Part shown: positions 35,678-44,584 of the stretch, piece after piece
Layout: each line of letters opens with the position of its first letter
Position numbering within the stretch: the stretch's first letter is position 1
DNA from: Paenibacillus sabuli
GTDB taxonomy: Bacteria > Bacillota > Bacilli > Paenibacillales > Paenibacillaceae
Assembly (NCBI RefSeq): GCF_014705605.1
Contig: NZ_JACXIZ010000011.1
Location: 1-64,000 of the forward strand
Direction: 5' to 3'
DNA: 64,000 bases
The notes under the pieces: model-generated
What the model was told of the DNA's origin: nothing
Database searches by the model: none
Seen by the model: the letters and a program-made list of their open reading frames with translations, nothing else
Made by a program: the position numbers and the translations under genes

Positions 35678-37567
35678 ATGCGACGAATGAAATGGATGCT
35701 GTGGGCCGCGCCGCTCGCTCTCGCAGCGCTGCTGCTGCTGATGCGGCCGGCTGCCGCGCCGCCTACCCAGGAGGCGGAACCGCCTCCAGCCGGCAGTGAT
35801 ACGGCCCGCGAGGAGAGCCGCTGGAAAAGCGCTGCGGTCCAAACCGATATGGCGCTGACCGCCAAGCTCTGCGCCGCCTCGTGCGACAAAGCATTGCAGC
35901 AAGCGCTCGCGGATATGCGGCAAGGCGACCAGGATGCGGTCCGCCGCATGATGAAGCGTCATCCGCATATGCGCTTTGTCGCAAGCCATAGCGGCGAGAC
36001 CGGCACACTGGCGCCGGAGTTGCAGTCGCTCTGGCGCACACACTACAAGCAGGCTCAGCTAGCGATGCAGCAAGGCAAGCCGTACCGCTCCGAGCTGATG
36101 GAGCTGAACGGCCGTCACTATATGATCGTCGGCGCCCGCGAAGCGCCGGACTCCGGCTCCAAGGACGGACACGACGATGGACTTGTCGCGCTGGTCCGTC
36201 CCGACATCGTCACCGAGGTCGAGCGCCATCAGCGCCGCAACCTGCGGCTCGTCCCCTATCCGGAGGAAGGCCGTTACCGGACCGAGTCGATCACGCCCGG
36301 CACGATGCACGATATGACCGTCGACAACGGCGAGGCCAACGGCAACGCCAGCCATTATTACGACAACGAAGTAGTCGTGCGCTTTCGCGAGGACCCGGAG
36401 CCTTCGGAATTGAAACGGATTCAGCGCGAAATTGGAGCCCACAGTGTCCGCAAGCTCGGCTACACTTTTGTTTTCCGTTCGCATGCGATGGATACGAAAG
36501 CGCTCGTCGATTATTTCGACCGCAAGTGGCAACCCCACTATGTCGAGCCCCACTACCTGTACATGACGAACGACTCCGCGGGTGGAGGCGATAGCGCTGC
36601 GGATGCCGGCGCGGGCGCCTCGGTCGTACCCAACGACACGCTGTACTCGGACTATCAATGGAATCTGCCAAAAATTGAGACGGAGCAAGGGTGGGCGGTC
36701 GGCAAGGGCAGCGACGACGTGGTCGTCGCTGTGCTCGATACCGGCGTCCAGATCGATCATCCCGATCTGCAGGATCGGCTCGTGGCAGGCATCAATATTG
36801 TTGACAAATCAGCGCCGCCTGACGACGATGTCGGCCACGGCACTCATGTAACGGGCATTATCGCCGCGACGGTGAACAATCACGAGGGCGTAGCGGGCTT
36901 GTCCTGGTATAATCGGGTCATGCCCGTCAAGGTGCTGGACGGCTCGGGCGCGGGGACGACCTATTCCGTGGCGGAAGGCATCATCTGGGCGACCGACCAC
37001 GGTGCCAAGATCATCAATATGAGTCTCGGCAACTACGCCTCGGCACAATTCCTGCACGACGCTATTCGCTATGCGTACGACCACGACGTCGTCCTGATTG
37101 CGGCCAGCGGCAACGACAATACCGAGCGTCCGGGTTACCCCGCCGCTTATCCCGAAGTGTTCGCCGTCGCCGCGACCGATCCGCACGACAATCGTGCCAG
37201 CTTCTCGAATTACGGCGATTACATCGACGTCGCGGCGCCGGGACTGAGCATCGCCAGCACCTATCCGGGCGACCAATATGCCGCGCTGTCGGGCACCTCG
37301 ATGGCCAGTCCGCACGTCGCGGCGCTGGCGGCGCTGATCCGCTCCCACAATCCGGAGCTCGACAATGAAGCGGTGATGGAGCTAATGCGCGCTTCCGCGA
37401 TCGACCTGGGCGCGCCGGGGCGGGACAGCTACTTCGGCTTTGGTCAGATCGACGTCGCCGGCGCGCTCGGCTTTTCTGCCCAAGGTGCGCTCGCGACCTC
37501 CGGGGCCGACCGGGTCGGGCCCCTCGAGCGCTTGCTGGCGCAGCTGAGACGACTGATCGGCGGGTAG
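35678..37567 (+). CDS. Secreted subtilisin-like serine protease with two N-terminal modules
   Basis: About 629 residues. A signal peptide (WMLWAAPLALAALLLLMRPAAA) precedes an N-terminal region (about 30-190) that looks like an extracytoplasmic sensor-type fold (SELMELNGRHYMIVGA ... GLVALVRPD). A fervidolysin-like propeptide follows (EVVVRFREDPEPSELKRI, about 227-300). The S8 catalytic domain has Asp354 (VLDTGVQIDHPDL), His390 (GHGTHVTG), the oxyanion Asn in ASGNDN and Ser541 (GTSMASPHVA). No C-terminal anchor. GGAGGTG precedes the ATG; an earlier in-frame ATG six codons upstream overlaps the Shine-Dalgarno sequence. Confidence 0.92.
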   Translation: MRRMKWMLWAAPLALAALLLLMRPAAAPPTQEAEPPPAGSDTAREESRWKSAAVQTDMALTAKLCAASCDKALQQALADMRQGDQDAVRRMMKRHPHMRFVASHSGETGTLAPELQSLWRTHYKQAQLAMQQGKPYRSELMELNGRHYMIVGAREAPDSGSKDGHDDGLVALVRPDIVTEVERHQRRNLRLVPYPEEGRYRTESITPGTMHDMTVDNGEANGNASHYYDNEVVVRFREDPEPSELKRIQREIGAHSVRKLGYTFVFRSHAMDTKALVDYFDRKWQPHYVEPHYLYMTNDSAGGGDSAADAGAGASVVPNDTLYSDYQWNLPKIETEQGWAVGKGSDDVVVAVLDTGVQIDHPDLQDRLVAGINIVDKSAPPDDDVGHGTHVTGIIAATVNNHEGVAGLSWYNRVMPVKVLDGSGAGTTYSVAEGIIWATDHGAKIINMSLGNYASAQFLHDAIRYAYDHDVVLIAASGNDNTERPGYPAAYPEVFAVAATDPHDNRASFSNYGDYIDVAAPGLSIASTYPGDQYAALSGTSMASPHVAALAALIRSHNPELDNEAVMELMRASAIDLGAPGRDSYFGFGQIDVAGALGFSAQGALATSGADRVGPLERLLAQLRRLIGG

Positions 37568-37570
37568 CAC

Positions 37571-37607
37571 AAAAAACCGCAGCAAGGCGCGAGCCTTGCT
37601 GCGGTTT
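37571..37607. terminator. Bidirectional terminator between the protease gene and rnpB
   Basis: A perfect 15-base stem AAACCGCAGCAAGGC/GCCTTGCTGCGGTTT with the tetraloop GCGA. On the minus strand it runs into six T and terminates rnpB; on the plus strand it is followed by TTCGTTCGTT, after the protease gene. Confidence 0.92.
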
Positions 37608-37618
37608 CGTTCGTTCGC

Positions 37619-38025
37619 GGGAAGTTTGCCGTAAGCCGGGTTCTGTACTTCGCGTGGTCCAAGCGGGAACGACCCTCCCACGGATGAAGCGACAATCATC
37701 TGTCTAGACCGCCCATTGCTGAACGGTTCCAGCGACCAACCCGGACGCGCTCCGGTGCCAGAGCTGCGGCCGTAGCCGCCGCGTCCTCTCGGTCTTGCTC
37801 CAGATGGGGTTTACCAGCCGTACTGTCACCAGCACCGCTCGTGGTCTCTTACACCACGGTTCCACCCTTGCCTGTGGCCGCACTTGGCGGCCCATCGGCG
37901 GTCCGTTTCTGTGGCACTATCCTTCGGCTCGCGCCGACTGGACGTTATCCAGCATCCTGCCCTGTGGAGCCCGGACTTTCCTCCCGCAGCGCGATCGCTG
38001 CCGGCGATTGTCTGTCAAACTTCCC
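37619..38025 (-). ncRNA. rnpB: RNase P RNA, type A-like
   Basis: The catalytic RNA of ribonuclease P, which matures tRNA 5' ends. The ends pair as P1 (GGGAAGTTTG with CAAACTTCCC), giving about 407 nucleotides. The conserved core is clear on the minus strand: GAGGAAAGTCCGGGCTCC, AAGGGTGGAACCGTG, GGTAAACCCC and ACAGAACCCGGCTTA. Segments such as ACCGCCGATGG and GGCAGGATGCTGGATAACGT resemble the E. coli/type A layout rather than the B. subtilis type B RNA. It has its own promoter and a strong terminator. Confidence 0.95.
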
Positions 38026-38038
38026 GGTTGTATCGTCC

Positions 38039-38066
38039 AGTATACTAGGAATTGACGTAAAGTCAA
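38039..38066 (-). promoter_or_regulatory. rnpB promoter
   Basis: On the minus strand TTGACT (38066-38061) and TATACT (38044-38039) are separated by 16 bases. Transcription should begin near 38032, just before the P1 helix. The promoter lies in the 54-base gap after the yqfO stop codon. Confidence 0.8.
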
Positions 38067-38079
38067 GTAGGCATGTCGG

Positions 38080-39195
38080 TCAACAAAACACGAACGGTTC
38101 GGTGTCGATCTGCGAAGCGGCTGCCACGGTTGCGCTGCCCCGCTTTTGCAGCTGTGCGTTGAGCCATTCGGCCACGCGCGGCTTCATCAGCTTTTCGATA
38201 TTGTGGCCGGGATCAAGCAGCGCCAGTCCCGCCGCCGCCGCGTCATGCGCCGTATGGTAATCGAGATCGCCGGTGACCAGCACATCGGCTCCGCTCATCA
38301 GCGCATGCCGGACATATCGTCCGCCCGAGCCGCCGAGCACCGCAATCCTGCGCACGAGCCGCTGCGGATCTCCGGTCAGCCGCAGTGCCGGCACGCCGAA
38401 TGCCTGCTTGGCGCGCTCCGCCAGCTCGCCCAGCGTGATCGCTTCGGCCAATCGGCCGACCCGCCCCAAGCCATAAGCCTGCCCTTCCTGCTGCAGCGCA
38501 ATCAGATCATAGGCCGGCTCTTCGTACGGATGCGCCTTGCGCATCGCTTGCACGACGCGACGGTGGATGCTGTGCGGGACGATCGTCTCGATGCGCGCCT
38601 CCGCCACGCGCTCGAGCTGACCCGGCGCGCCGATATGCGGCCGCGCCTGGGCGCCGGGCAAAAAGCTGCCCATCCCCTCGGACACATAACTGCAGCAGCT
38701 GTAATCGCCGAGCGCGCCCGCGCCGGCCTGCCAGATCGCTTGCTGAAGCGATCTCTGGTGCTCGGCAGGCACATAGCAGACGAGCTTGTACAGCTTGTCG
38801 CGCTGCAATTCGTCCAGCACCTTGGTCTGCTCCAAACCGAGCATCTCCGCCATCCAGTCGTTGATGCCACCCGGCGCCACATCCAGATTCGTATGCGCGA
38901 TATAGACGGCGATGTCATGCTTGATCAGCTTCTCGTACAAGCGACCGGCAGGCGTGGAAGTGTCGAGTCTCGCCAGCGGACGGTAAATGATCGCATGATG
39001 GGCAATAATCAGCTCCGCGCCTGTATCGATCGCTTCTTCCACGACAGCCTCGGTCACATCAAGCGCGACCAGCACCTTTTGCACTTGCTTTTGCAGCGTG
39101 CCGAGCTGCAGCCCGATTTTATCGCCTTCAACCGCGTAGTGCTTGGGCGCCAGTTGTTCCATTAGTTGAATGACGGTTTGTCCTTGCTCGTACAA
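38080..39195 (-). CDS. yqfO: Nif3-like dinuclear metal centre protein (YqfO)
   Basis: A NIF3/GTP cyclohydrolase I type 2-like hexameric protein, about 371 residues. It shows VEGDKIGLQLGTL, the metal-binding ELIIAHHAIIYRPL, an inserted PII-like (CutA-like) middle domain containing HPYEEPAYDLI, and the C-terminal GADVLVTGDLDYHTAHDA with PGHNIEK. The biochemical role is unsettled. A TTG start is inferred: AAGGAGGT lies six bases before it, and the product then aligns with the usual N-terminus (QTVIQLMEQLAPK). It overlaps the end of trmK by about 34 bases. Confidence 0.92.
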   Translation of the reverse strand: MYEQGQTVIQLMEQLAPKHYAVEGDKIGLQLGTLQKQVQKVLVALDVTEAVVEEAIDTGAELIIAHHAIIYRPLARLDTSTPAGRLYEKLIKHDIAVYIAHTNLDVAPGGINDWMAEMLGLEQTKVLDELQRDKLYKLVCYVPAEHQRSLQQAIWQAGAGALGDYSCCSYVSEGMGSFLPGAQARPHIGAPGQLERVAEARIETIVPHSIHRRVVQAMRKAHPYEEPAYDLIALQQEGQAYGLGRVGRLAEAITLGELAERAKQAFGVPALRLTGDPQRLVRRIAVLGGSGGRYVRHALMSGADVLVTGDLDYHTAHDAAAAGLALLDPGHNIEKLMKPRVAEWLNAQLQKRGSATVAAASQIDTEPFVFC

Positions 39196-39944
39196 GCCAG
39201 CACCTCCTTGATGGTCTCGATTTGTACTTGCACCTCGCGCGCTTTGTCCTTGGCCTCCGGACCCGAAGCCTTCCCCAGGCCTGCCGCGACTCGCTCCAGC
39301 TTTGCCTGCTCGCTCTCCCAGTGGCGACGCCACACCGCGCCGGCTTCACGCAGCAGCCACGGCCCGAGCCGATAGAGCTGCCGACCGGGCAGCGCGCGGC
39401 CGCCGCCGAGCACGAGAGCGCCGTCGGCGTACAAGCGCGCGTTGAGGCTCCGCGACTCCGCAGGCCGGCTAGCCCGCAGCACCTCGTATATTTTTCCGTC
39501 CTCTTCCAAAATCCGTTCGGCATCGAGGTACCAGTCGTGCCGGACCAGCCAGGCACGGACGAGCTCCGCGCCGATATTCGGCTGCAGCACGAGCTCCCGC
39601 ACCCCTTCCAGCTTGCCTTCCCGGCGCCCCTTCTCCAGAATGTCCCGGATCAGTCCGCCGCCCATGCCGGCCAGGCAGATCGCTTCGACCTCGCCCGGAA
39701 CCAACACTTCGAGGCCGTCGCCGCCGCGCACATCCACGCGTCCGCTTAGCCCGGCCGCCTTCACCTGCCTTCGCGCCGCCGCCAGAGGGCCTGGATTGTA
39801 TTCGCCCGCGACGACCGCCGTCGCCAGCTTCTCCCGGATGAGATAGACCGGAAGCAAAGCATGGTCCGAGCCGATATCGGCGACGCGCTGCTCGCGCAGC
39901 AGTTCCGCAACGACAGACAATCGTTTTGATAATTCCATTCCCAT
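39162..39944 (-). CDS. trmK: tRNA (adenine(22)-N(1))-methyltransferase TrmK
   Basis: SAM-dependent methyltransferase forming m1A22 in bacterial tRNAs. The 260-residue protein starts MGMELSKRLSVVAELLREQ, with VADIGSDHALLPVYL as motif I and AICLAGMGGGLIRDILE as a family signature. A C-terminal coiled coil follows. The rpoD-(membrane gene)-trmK-yqfO order matches B. subtilis sigA-yqfN-yqfO. The ATG directly abuts the preceding stop codon (TAAATG), which suggests coupling; no strong ribosome site of its own is seen. Confidence 0.93.
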   Translation of the reverse strand: MGMELSKRLSVVAELLREQRVADIGSDHALLPVYLIREKLATAVVAGEYNPGPLAAARRQVKAAGLSGRVDVRGGDGLEVLVPGEVEAICLAGMGGGLIRDILEKGRREGKLEGVRELVLQPNIGAELVRAWLVRHDWYLDAERILEEDGKIYEVLRASRPAESRSLNARLYADGALVLGGGRALPGRQLYRLGPWLLREAGAVWRRHWESEQAKLERVAAGLGKASGPEAKDKAREVQVQIETIKEVLACTSKDKPSFN

Positions 39945-40766
39945 TTACACAACCCACGCAATCCATTTTTTTCGGAGGAAAAACATGACCGCGCCCCCGA
40001 TTGATAATTTGATCACCAGCTGCAAGGCCAGCTCGTCAGGCATCGGCAGCAGCAAGGCATGATAGACCTCCGGCATGAACCACAGCATAATGCTGGTCAG
40101 CAGCAGCACTGCCCCCGCCGGCTTGGACCAGCGCTGAAAAAACCAGCTGCCCCAGGCAAATACAAACGCAGCCGGCAGCCAAAAAAGCTGAACGTCGTAC
40201 CAGGCCGGACTCTCCGTCCCCGCTGCCAGCATCGCGGCATATACCAGAATTGCGCCGAGCCAGCCGCACAAGTGAAGCAACGGAATGCGCAGCATGCAGC
40301 CCAGACCGATCCACAAAAGCGCGCAAAAGGCCAGCCACCCGGCCGCCGCACTCCAGCTCTCGTACCCGGCCGCGCGCAGCAGATGCAGACCGCCGATCAG
40401 CAGAATCAGCATGGATGCCCCGATCAGCGACAGCCCCGTCGCTTCGCTTCGCGACCGAATCCGCACCCCGTAGACAAACAATAATAACGTCGATGTCAGG
40501 ACGATGAAAATTTGCAATATTGGATGAAGATCATTAAAATAAAGCAAGATTAACAAAATCAAGGAAGTTACGCCAAACCCTAAAAGCCAAGCTTTTCCGC
40601 TCGATCGCTGCAACGCGTCCGTCGTTTTGCCTAGCCAGCCGCCGGCCTTGGACGGATCGTCCACATACAAGTTCAACAAAAAATCGCAGTATTGGTCGGG
40701 CAGCAGCTTGCTACGCTGCCAATGCTCGATTTCATTTACAATGACCTTGCGGCGTTCCGCATCCAT
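39945..40766 (-). CDS. Uncharacterised multi-spanning membrane protein
   Basis: About 273 residues. A cytoplasmic N-terminus of some 60 residues (MDAERRKVIVNEIEHWQRSKLLPDQYCDFL) is followed by about eight transmembrane helices ending in FFLRKKWIAWVV. The N-terminal EIxHWxxxxLLPxxY pattern recalls DUF2157-type membrane proteins, but I cannot assign it firmly. It sits between rpoD and trmK and abuts trmK. The start is uncertain: an ATG seven codons upstream overlaps the GGGGGG site itself. Confidence 0.7.
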   Translation of the reverse strand: MDAERRKVIVNEIEHWQRSKLLPDQYCDFLLNLYVDDPSKAGGWLGKTTDALQRSSGKAWLLGFGVTSLILLILLYFNDLHPILQIFIVLTSTLLLFVYGVRIRSRSEATGLSLIGASMLILLIGGLHLLRAAGYESWSAAAGWLAFCALLWIGLGCMLRIPLLHLCGWLGAILVYAAMLAAGTESPAWYDVQLFWLPAAFVFAWGSWFFQRWSKPAGAVLLLTSIMLWFMPEVYHALLLPMPDELALQLVIKLSIGGAVMFFLRKKWIAWVV

Positions 40767-40803
40767 ATTTCTATGAGTTCCCCCCATCCGTCTTTTATAT
40801 CAA

Positions 40804-40817
40804 GAACTTATAAGTTC
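40804..40817. repeat. 14-base perfect palindrome
   Basis: GAACTTATAAGTTC in an AT-rich patch between the rpoD terminator and the membrane-protein gene, about 40 bases before its start codon. Candidate operator or part of a promoter; no consensus -35/-10 pair is convincing. Confidence 0.35.
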
Positions 40818-40827
40818 GATATATTGA

Positions 40828-40862
40828 ACAAAAGGACCCTGCTGCCGTGTGCAGTAAGGTCC
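40828..40862 (-). terminator. Terminator of rpoD
   Basis: GGACC/GGTCC with an inner CTGC/GCAG helix on the minus strand, followed by TTTTGTTC. It lies about 40 bases beyond the rpoD stop codon and ends the dnaG-rpoD transcript. Confidence 0.8.
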
Positions 40863-40898
40863 GATTTGCGGGGCTTTGGCGCCGAGCGGCTCGCGCCG

Positions 40899-42029
40899 CT
40901 ATTCCAAAAAGTCCTTGAGCCGTTTGCTGCGACTCGGATGGCGAAGCTTGCGCAGCGCTTTGGCTTCAATTTGACGAATCCGTTCGCGGGTGACGCCAAA
41001 TACTTTTCCGACTTCTTCCAACGTGCGCGTCCGTCCATCGTCCAGACCGAAACGCAGGCGCAATACGTTTTCCTCGCGCTCGGTCAAGGTGTCCAGGACA
41101 TCCTCCAATTGCTCCTTCAGCAGCTCATACGCAGCCGCGTCGGCTGGGGCCAGCGCTTCCTGGTCTTCAATGAAATCGCCCAGATGCGAATCGTCTTCCT
41201 CGCCGATCGGCGTTTCCAGCGACACCGGCTCCTGCGCGATTTTCATAATTTCGCGCACCTTGTCGGTGCTCAGGTCCATTTCCGCCGCGATCTCCTCCGG
41301 CGTAGGCTCGCGTCCGAGCTCCTGCAGCAATTGGCGCGAAACCCGGATCAGCTTATTGATCGTTTCGACCATATGCACAGGAATACGAATCGTGCGCGCC
41401 TGATCCGCGATAGCCCGCGTGATCGCCTGACGGATCCACCAGGTCGCATAGGTGCTGAATTTGAAGCCTTTGTCGTGATCGAATTTCTCGACCGCTTTGA
41501 TGAGCCCCATGTTGCCTTCCTGAATCAGGTCAAGGAACAGCATGCCGCGGCCGACATAGCGCTTGGCGATGCTGACGACGAGCCGCAGATTGGCCTCGGC
41601 CAGGCGGCGCTTCGCCTCTTCGTCGCCCTTTTCGATACGCTTCGCCAGCTCCACCTCGTCGTCGGCGGACAATAACGGCACGCGTCCGATCTCCTTCAGG
41701 TACATCCGCACCGGATCGTTGATCTTGATGCCCGGCGGCAGAGCCAGATCGTCGTCGAAGTTGAAGTCGTCGTCTCCCGCTTCATGCTCCTCGCTCGGTC
41801 CGCCCAGCGGCATATCCTCTTCGCGTTCGTTGACGACCTCGATGCCGTTGTCGTCAAGGAGCTCGAAAAATTCATCCATTTGCTCCGGATCCTGTTCAAA
41901 AGGAGCCAGCTTCTCGACGATCTCTTTATATGACAAGGAAGCTCTCTTTTTGCCCTGCTCGATCAGCTGCTCTTTGACCAGCTCCAGCTTTTGCTCGGTT
42001 TCTAGTTCAGTATGTTGATCATTGGCCAT
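40899..42029 (-). CDS. rpoD: RNA polymerase sigma factor RpoD (SigA)
   Basis: The primary vegetative sigma factor, 376 residues. Region 1.2 begins near [17 protein letters not shown]. Region 2 has [18 protein letters not shown] and the -10-binding [17 protein letters not shown]. Region 3 has [14 protein letters not shown]. Region 4.2 has [30 protein letters not shown], which reads -35 elements. Region 1.1 is short, as in Bacilli. It follows dnaG after 18 bases (the usual macromolecular synthesis operon pair) and has its own terminator. Confidence 0.98.
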   Translation of the reverse strand: MANDQHTELETEQKLELVKEQLIEQGKKRASLSYKEIVEKLAPFEQDPEQMDEFFELLDDNGIEVVNEREEDMPLGGPSEEHEAGDDDFNFDDDLALPPGIKINDPVRMYLKEIGRVPLLSADDEVELAKRIEKGDEEAKRRLAEANLRLVVSIAKRYVGRGMLFLDLIQEGNMGLIKAVEKFDHDKGFKFSTYATWWIRQAITRAIADQARTIRIPVHMVETINKLIRVSRQLLQELGREPTPEEIAAEMDLSTDKVREIMKIAQEPVSLETPIGEEDDSHLGDFIEDQEALAPADAAAYELLKEQLEDVLDTLTEREENVLRLRFGLDDGRTRTLEEVGKVFGVTRERIRQIEAKALRKLRHPSRSKRLKDFLE

Positions 42030-42047
42030 CGTCCGACTCCCTCCTCC

Positions 42048-43898
42048 CTAGAAACGTTCATCCGGTTCAGCCTTCAGCTGTCTCTCTAGGGCGTTGATCT
42101 CGATAAAAATTTGTGCGGCCAGCATATGATCGCCGGCACGTTCCGCACGTATGAATTCCTCCTTGCGCTCACCGAGTGTGCGCAGCTCCCGTTCGCGGCG
42201 AATGACGCGAACATAGCTGGAGACCAGGCGCTCGTCGAGCGGAGAAAGATCGTCCATCATGAGAATTGACGCCGCGGTGCGCTCCAGACGATCGTCTTGC
42301 AGCGATGCGATGAAGCGGCTGGCGTCCGGCTCGTTGCCTTCGGCATAATAAGCGTATAAATAAGCAGCGAGCGCTGCATGATCCTCCGCCACAAAAGCGT
42401 CGCCGAGCTGTTGCATCACAATGCTCGCGGCCTCCTCGCTCTGCATCATTTCATGCAGCAAGTGGCGCTCGGCCTTCCGATAAGCAGGGATTACGGGCGG
42501 GGGCCCGCCGCTGCGGCGCTTTTCATTCCTACCATTATTCCACGAATTATTGTTATTATCCCCTGTCTCGCTTGATTTTTGCATCTGCATGTGCATACGG
42601 TGACAATCCTGCTTGAGCGTCTCCAGCGACATGCCGAATTCGGCGGACAGTTCTTTCAAATAAAATTCACGCTCGATTGGCGAGTCAAGCTCGGCAATGA
42701 GCCGGACCGCATCCTTCACGTATCGCATGCGTCCTTCTTCTTCTACCATTGTATGGCTGTTTCGCGAATATATAAGCTTAAATTTGACGGCCGATACCGG
42801 GTGCCCGATTATTTCTTGACGGAATCGCTCGGGACCGTTCTGCCGAATGAAATCGTCCGGGTCCTGCCCCTTCGGGAGCACCGCCACCCGCGTCCCAAGA
42901 CGCGCCTTTTCCAGAATCGGCATCGCCTTCAGAGCCGCTGCTTGCCCCGCGCGATCGCCATCGTAGCAGATGAGCACCTCCGACGCATTCCGCCTGAGGA
43001 TCGCCGCGTGCTGCTCGGTCAGAGCCGTCCCCATTGTCGCCACCGCTTCTTCCACGCCGGCGCTCCACGCTTGAATCACGTCCATGTATCCTTCGCACAG
43101 CACTGCTTGTCCGCTTTTGCGCATGTTCGATTTGGCTGCGTGGAAGTGATAGAGACTCCCGCTCTTGTTGAATAGCGGCGTTTCCGGAGAATTGAGATAC
43201 TTCGGCTGGCCCTCGCCGAGCACCCGCCCCGCGAAGGCTACGACCTTGCCGTCTCTGTCCCATAGCGGGAACATGATCCGGTCGCGAAAGCGGTCGACGT
43301 AGCCGCTGCCGTCGTTTTTAGCCGATACGAGCCCTCCCTTCTCCATCAGCGCCATATCGCACTCCCGCCTTGTCAGGAACGTGACCAGCGTATCCCAGCG
43401 GTCCGGTGCGAAGCCGATGCGAAACTGCTCGATCAGCTTGTCCGTGATGCCGCGCGACGCCAGATACTGCTTGGCCGCGCGTCCGAATTCGGTATTCAAA
43501 AGCAGGTAGTTGTACAGCTTGGCCGTCAGCTCATGCGCCTCGAGCATCAGCTCCCGCTCCCGCTGCTTCTCCGGCGGAATCGTGGATTGCGAGCGCGCCC
43601 ACGTGACGGACATTCCCGCTTCCTCAGCCAGGGCCGTGACGGCTTCGGGAAAGCTGTACTCCTCCATACGCGCAATGAACTTGATTACGTCTCCGCCTTC
43701 TCCGCAGCCGTAGCAGTGAAAAATCTGTTTTTCCGGCGTCACGGTGAAGGAGGGCGTTTTTTCGGAATGGAAGGGGCACAAGCCCTTCATATACTTGCCC
43801 TGCTTGGTCAGGTGAACGTATTTGCCTACGGTATCCACGATATCGTAACGACGCAGCACTTCCTTGATTACGTCCTCGGGAATACGTCCTGGTGCCAC
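42048..43898 (-). CDS. dnaG: DNA primase
   Basis: DnaG synthesises RNA primers at the replication fork with DnaB/DnaC helicase. The 616-residue protein has an N-terminal zinc-binding domain (CPFHSEKTPSF ... FHCYGCGEGGD), a TOPRIM catalytic domain (LCEGYMDVIQAW, LICYDGDRAGQAAALKA) and a C-terminal helicase-interaction domain. A basic/Asn-rich linker (GDNNNNSWNNGRNEKRR) precedes the latter. The GTG start is preceded by AAGGTGAT. Confidence 0.97.
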   Translation of the reverse strand: MAPGRIPEDVIKEVLRRYDIVDTVGKYVHLTKQGKYMKGLCPFHSEKTPSFTVTPEKQIFHCYGCGEGGDVIKFIARMEEYSFPEAVTALAEEAGMSVTWARSQSTIPPEKQRERELMLEAHELTAKLYNYLLLNTEFGRAAKQYLASRGITDKLIEQFRIGFAPDRWDTLVTFLTRRECDMALMEKGGLVSAKNDGSGYVDRFRDRIMFPLWDRDGKVVAFAGRVLGEGQPKYLNSPETPLFNKSGSLYHFHAAKSNMRKSGQAVLCEGYMDVIQAWSAGVEEAVATMGTALTEQHAAILRRNASEVLICYDGDRAGQAAALKAMPILEKARLGTRVAVLPKGQDPDDFIRQNGPERFRQEIIGHPVSAVKFKLIYSRNSHTMVEEEGRMRYVKDAVRLIAELDSPIEREFYLKELSAEFGMSLETLKQDCHRMHMQMQKSSETGDNNNNSWNNGRNEKRRSGGPPPVIPAYRKAERHLLHEMMQSEEAASIVMQQLGDAFVAEDHAALAAYLYAYYAEGNEPDASRFIASLQDDRLERTAASILMMDDLSPLDERLVSSYVRVIRRERELRTLGERKEEFIRAERAGDHMLAAQIFIEINALERQLKAEPDERF

Positions 43899-43939
43899 CG
43901 TCTATCACCTTCATCCTAGTAACACGTAATAACTATTCG

Positions 43940-44413
43940 CTACGGTTCACCGAACTCCTGCAAATTTTGCAAAACTTTTGTCAGCTTTTGCTGGAAACGG
44001 CGCCGGTCCTCGGCCGTCATCGCGCGAGGCCCCTTCGAGCGCTTGCCCTGACGCCGCAGACGCGCCTGCTCGTGACGCCGTTCCATCAAAAAATCAATCG
44101 ACGACTGCTCGTAGCGCTGGCCCCGATTCGACAGGACAATCGCGCCCTTGGCGAGCACGACCGAAGCAAGGCCAAAATCCTGCGTCACGACGATATCGCC
44201 TGTCCGAACGCGGTTGAAAATGTAAAGGTCCACCGACTGGCTGCGGCGGTCGACCTGCACGACCGCTACAGCCGGCTCCGCCTCCATGCGGTGGTCGTAG
44301 GACGCGACAAGCAGCACGGAACAATCATATTGTCTGGCCGTATCGATAATTTCGCGTTTGACGGGGCAAGCGTCGGCATCCACGATTATCGTCGGCCCTG
44401 GCTCCTGCTCCAT
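43940..44413 (-). CDS. yqxD: YaiI/YqxD family DUF188 protein
   Basis: A 157-residue member of the UPF0178 family. It begins with TIIVDADACPVKREI, a PIN-like acidic motif, and continues with IVVTQDFGLASVVLAKGA and LSNRGQRYEQSSIDFLMERRHEQARLR. Some relatives act as nucleases or RNA-binding proteins; function here is unknown. The position upstream of dnaG matches yqxD in B. subtilis. AGGGGGGAG precedes the ATG. Confidence 0.92.
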   Translation of the reverse strand: MEQEPGPTIIVDADACPVKREIIDTARQYDCSVLLVASYDHRMEAEPAVAVVQVDRRSQSVDLYIFNRVRTGDIVVTQDFGLASVVLAKGAIVLSNRGQRYEQSSIDFLMERRHEQARLRRQGKRSKGPRAMTAEDRRRFQQKLTKVLQNLQEFGEP

Positions 44414-44584
44414 GGCACTCCCCCCTGTAATCTCGTCGTCTATGAGCGCCGGATGCAGGATGACAAATGCTGCCTGTCATCTCTTATTACGAATACGATG
44501 CAAGGCGCCAATTTCCTGCCGCTGACGGCTTTTCAATTCGCGCCGATGAAATGTCGAAATGTGAGGTGCGATTTTTCTTGACAT

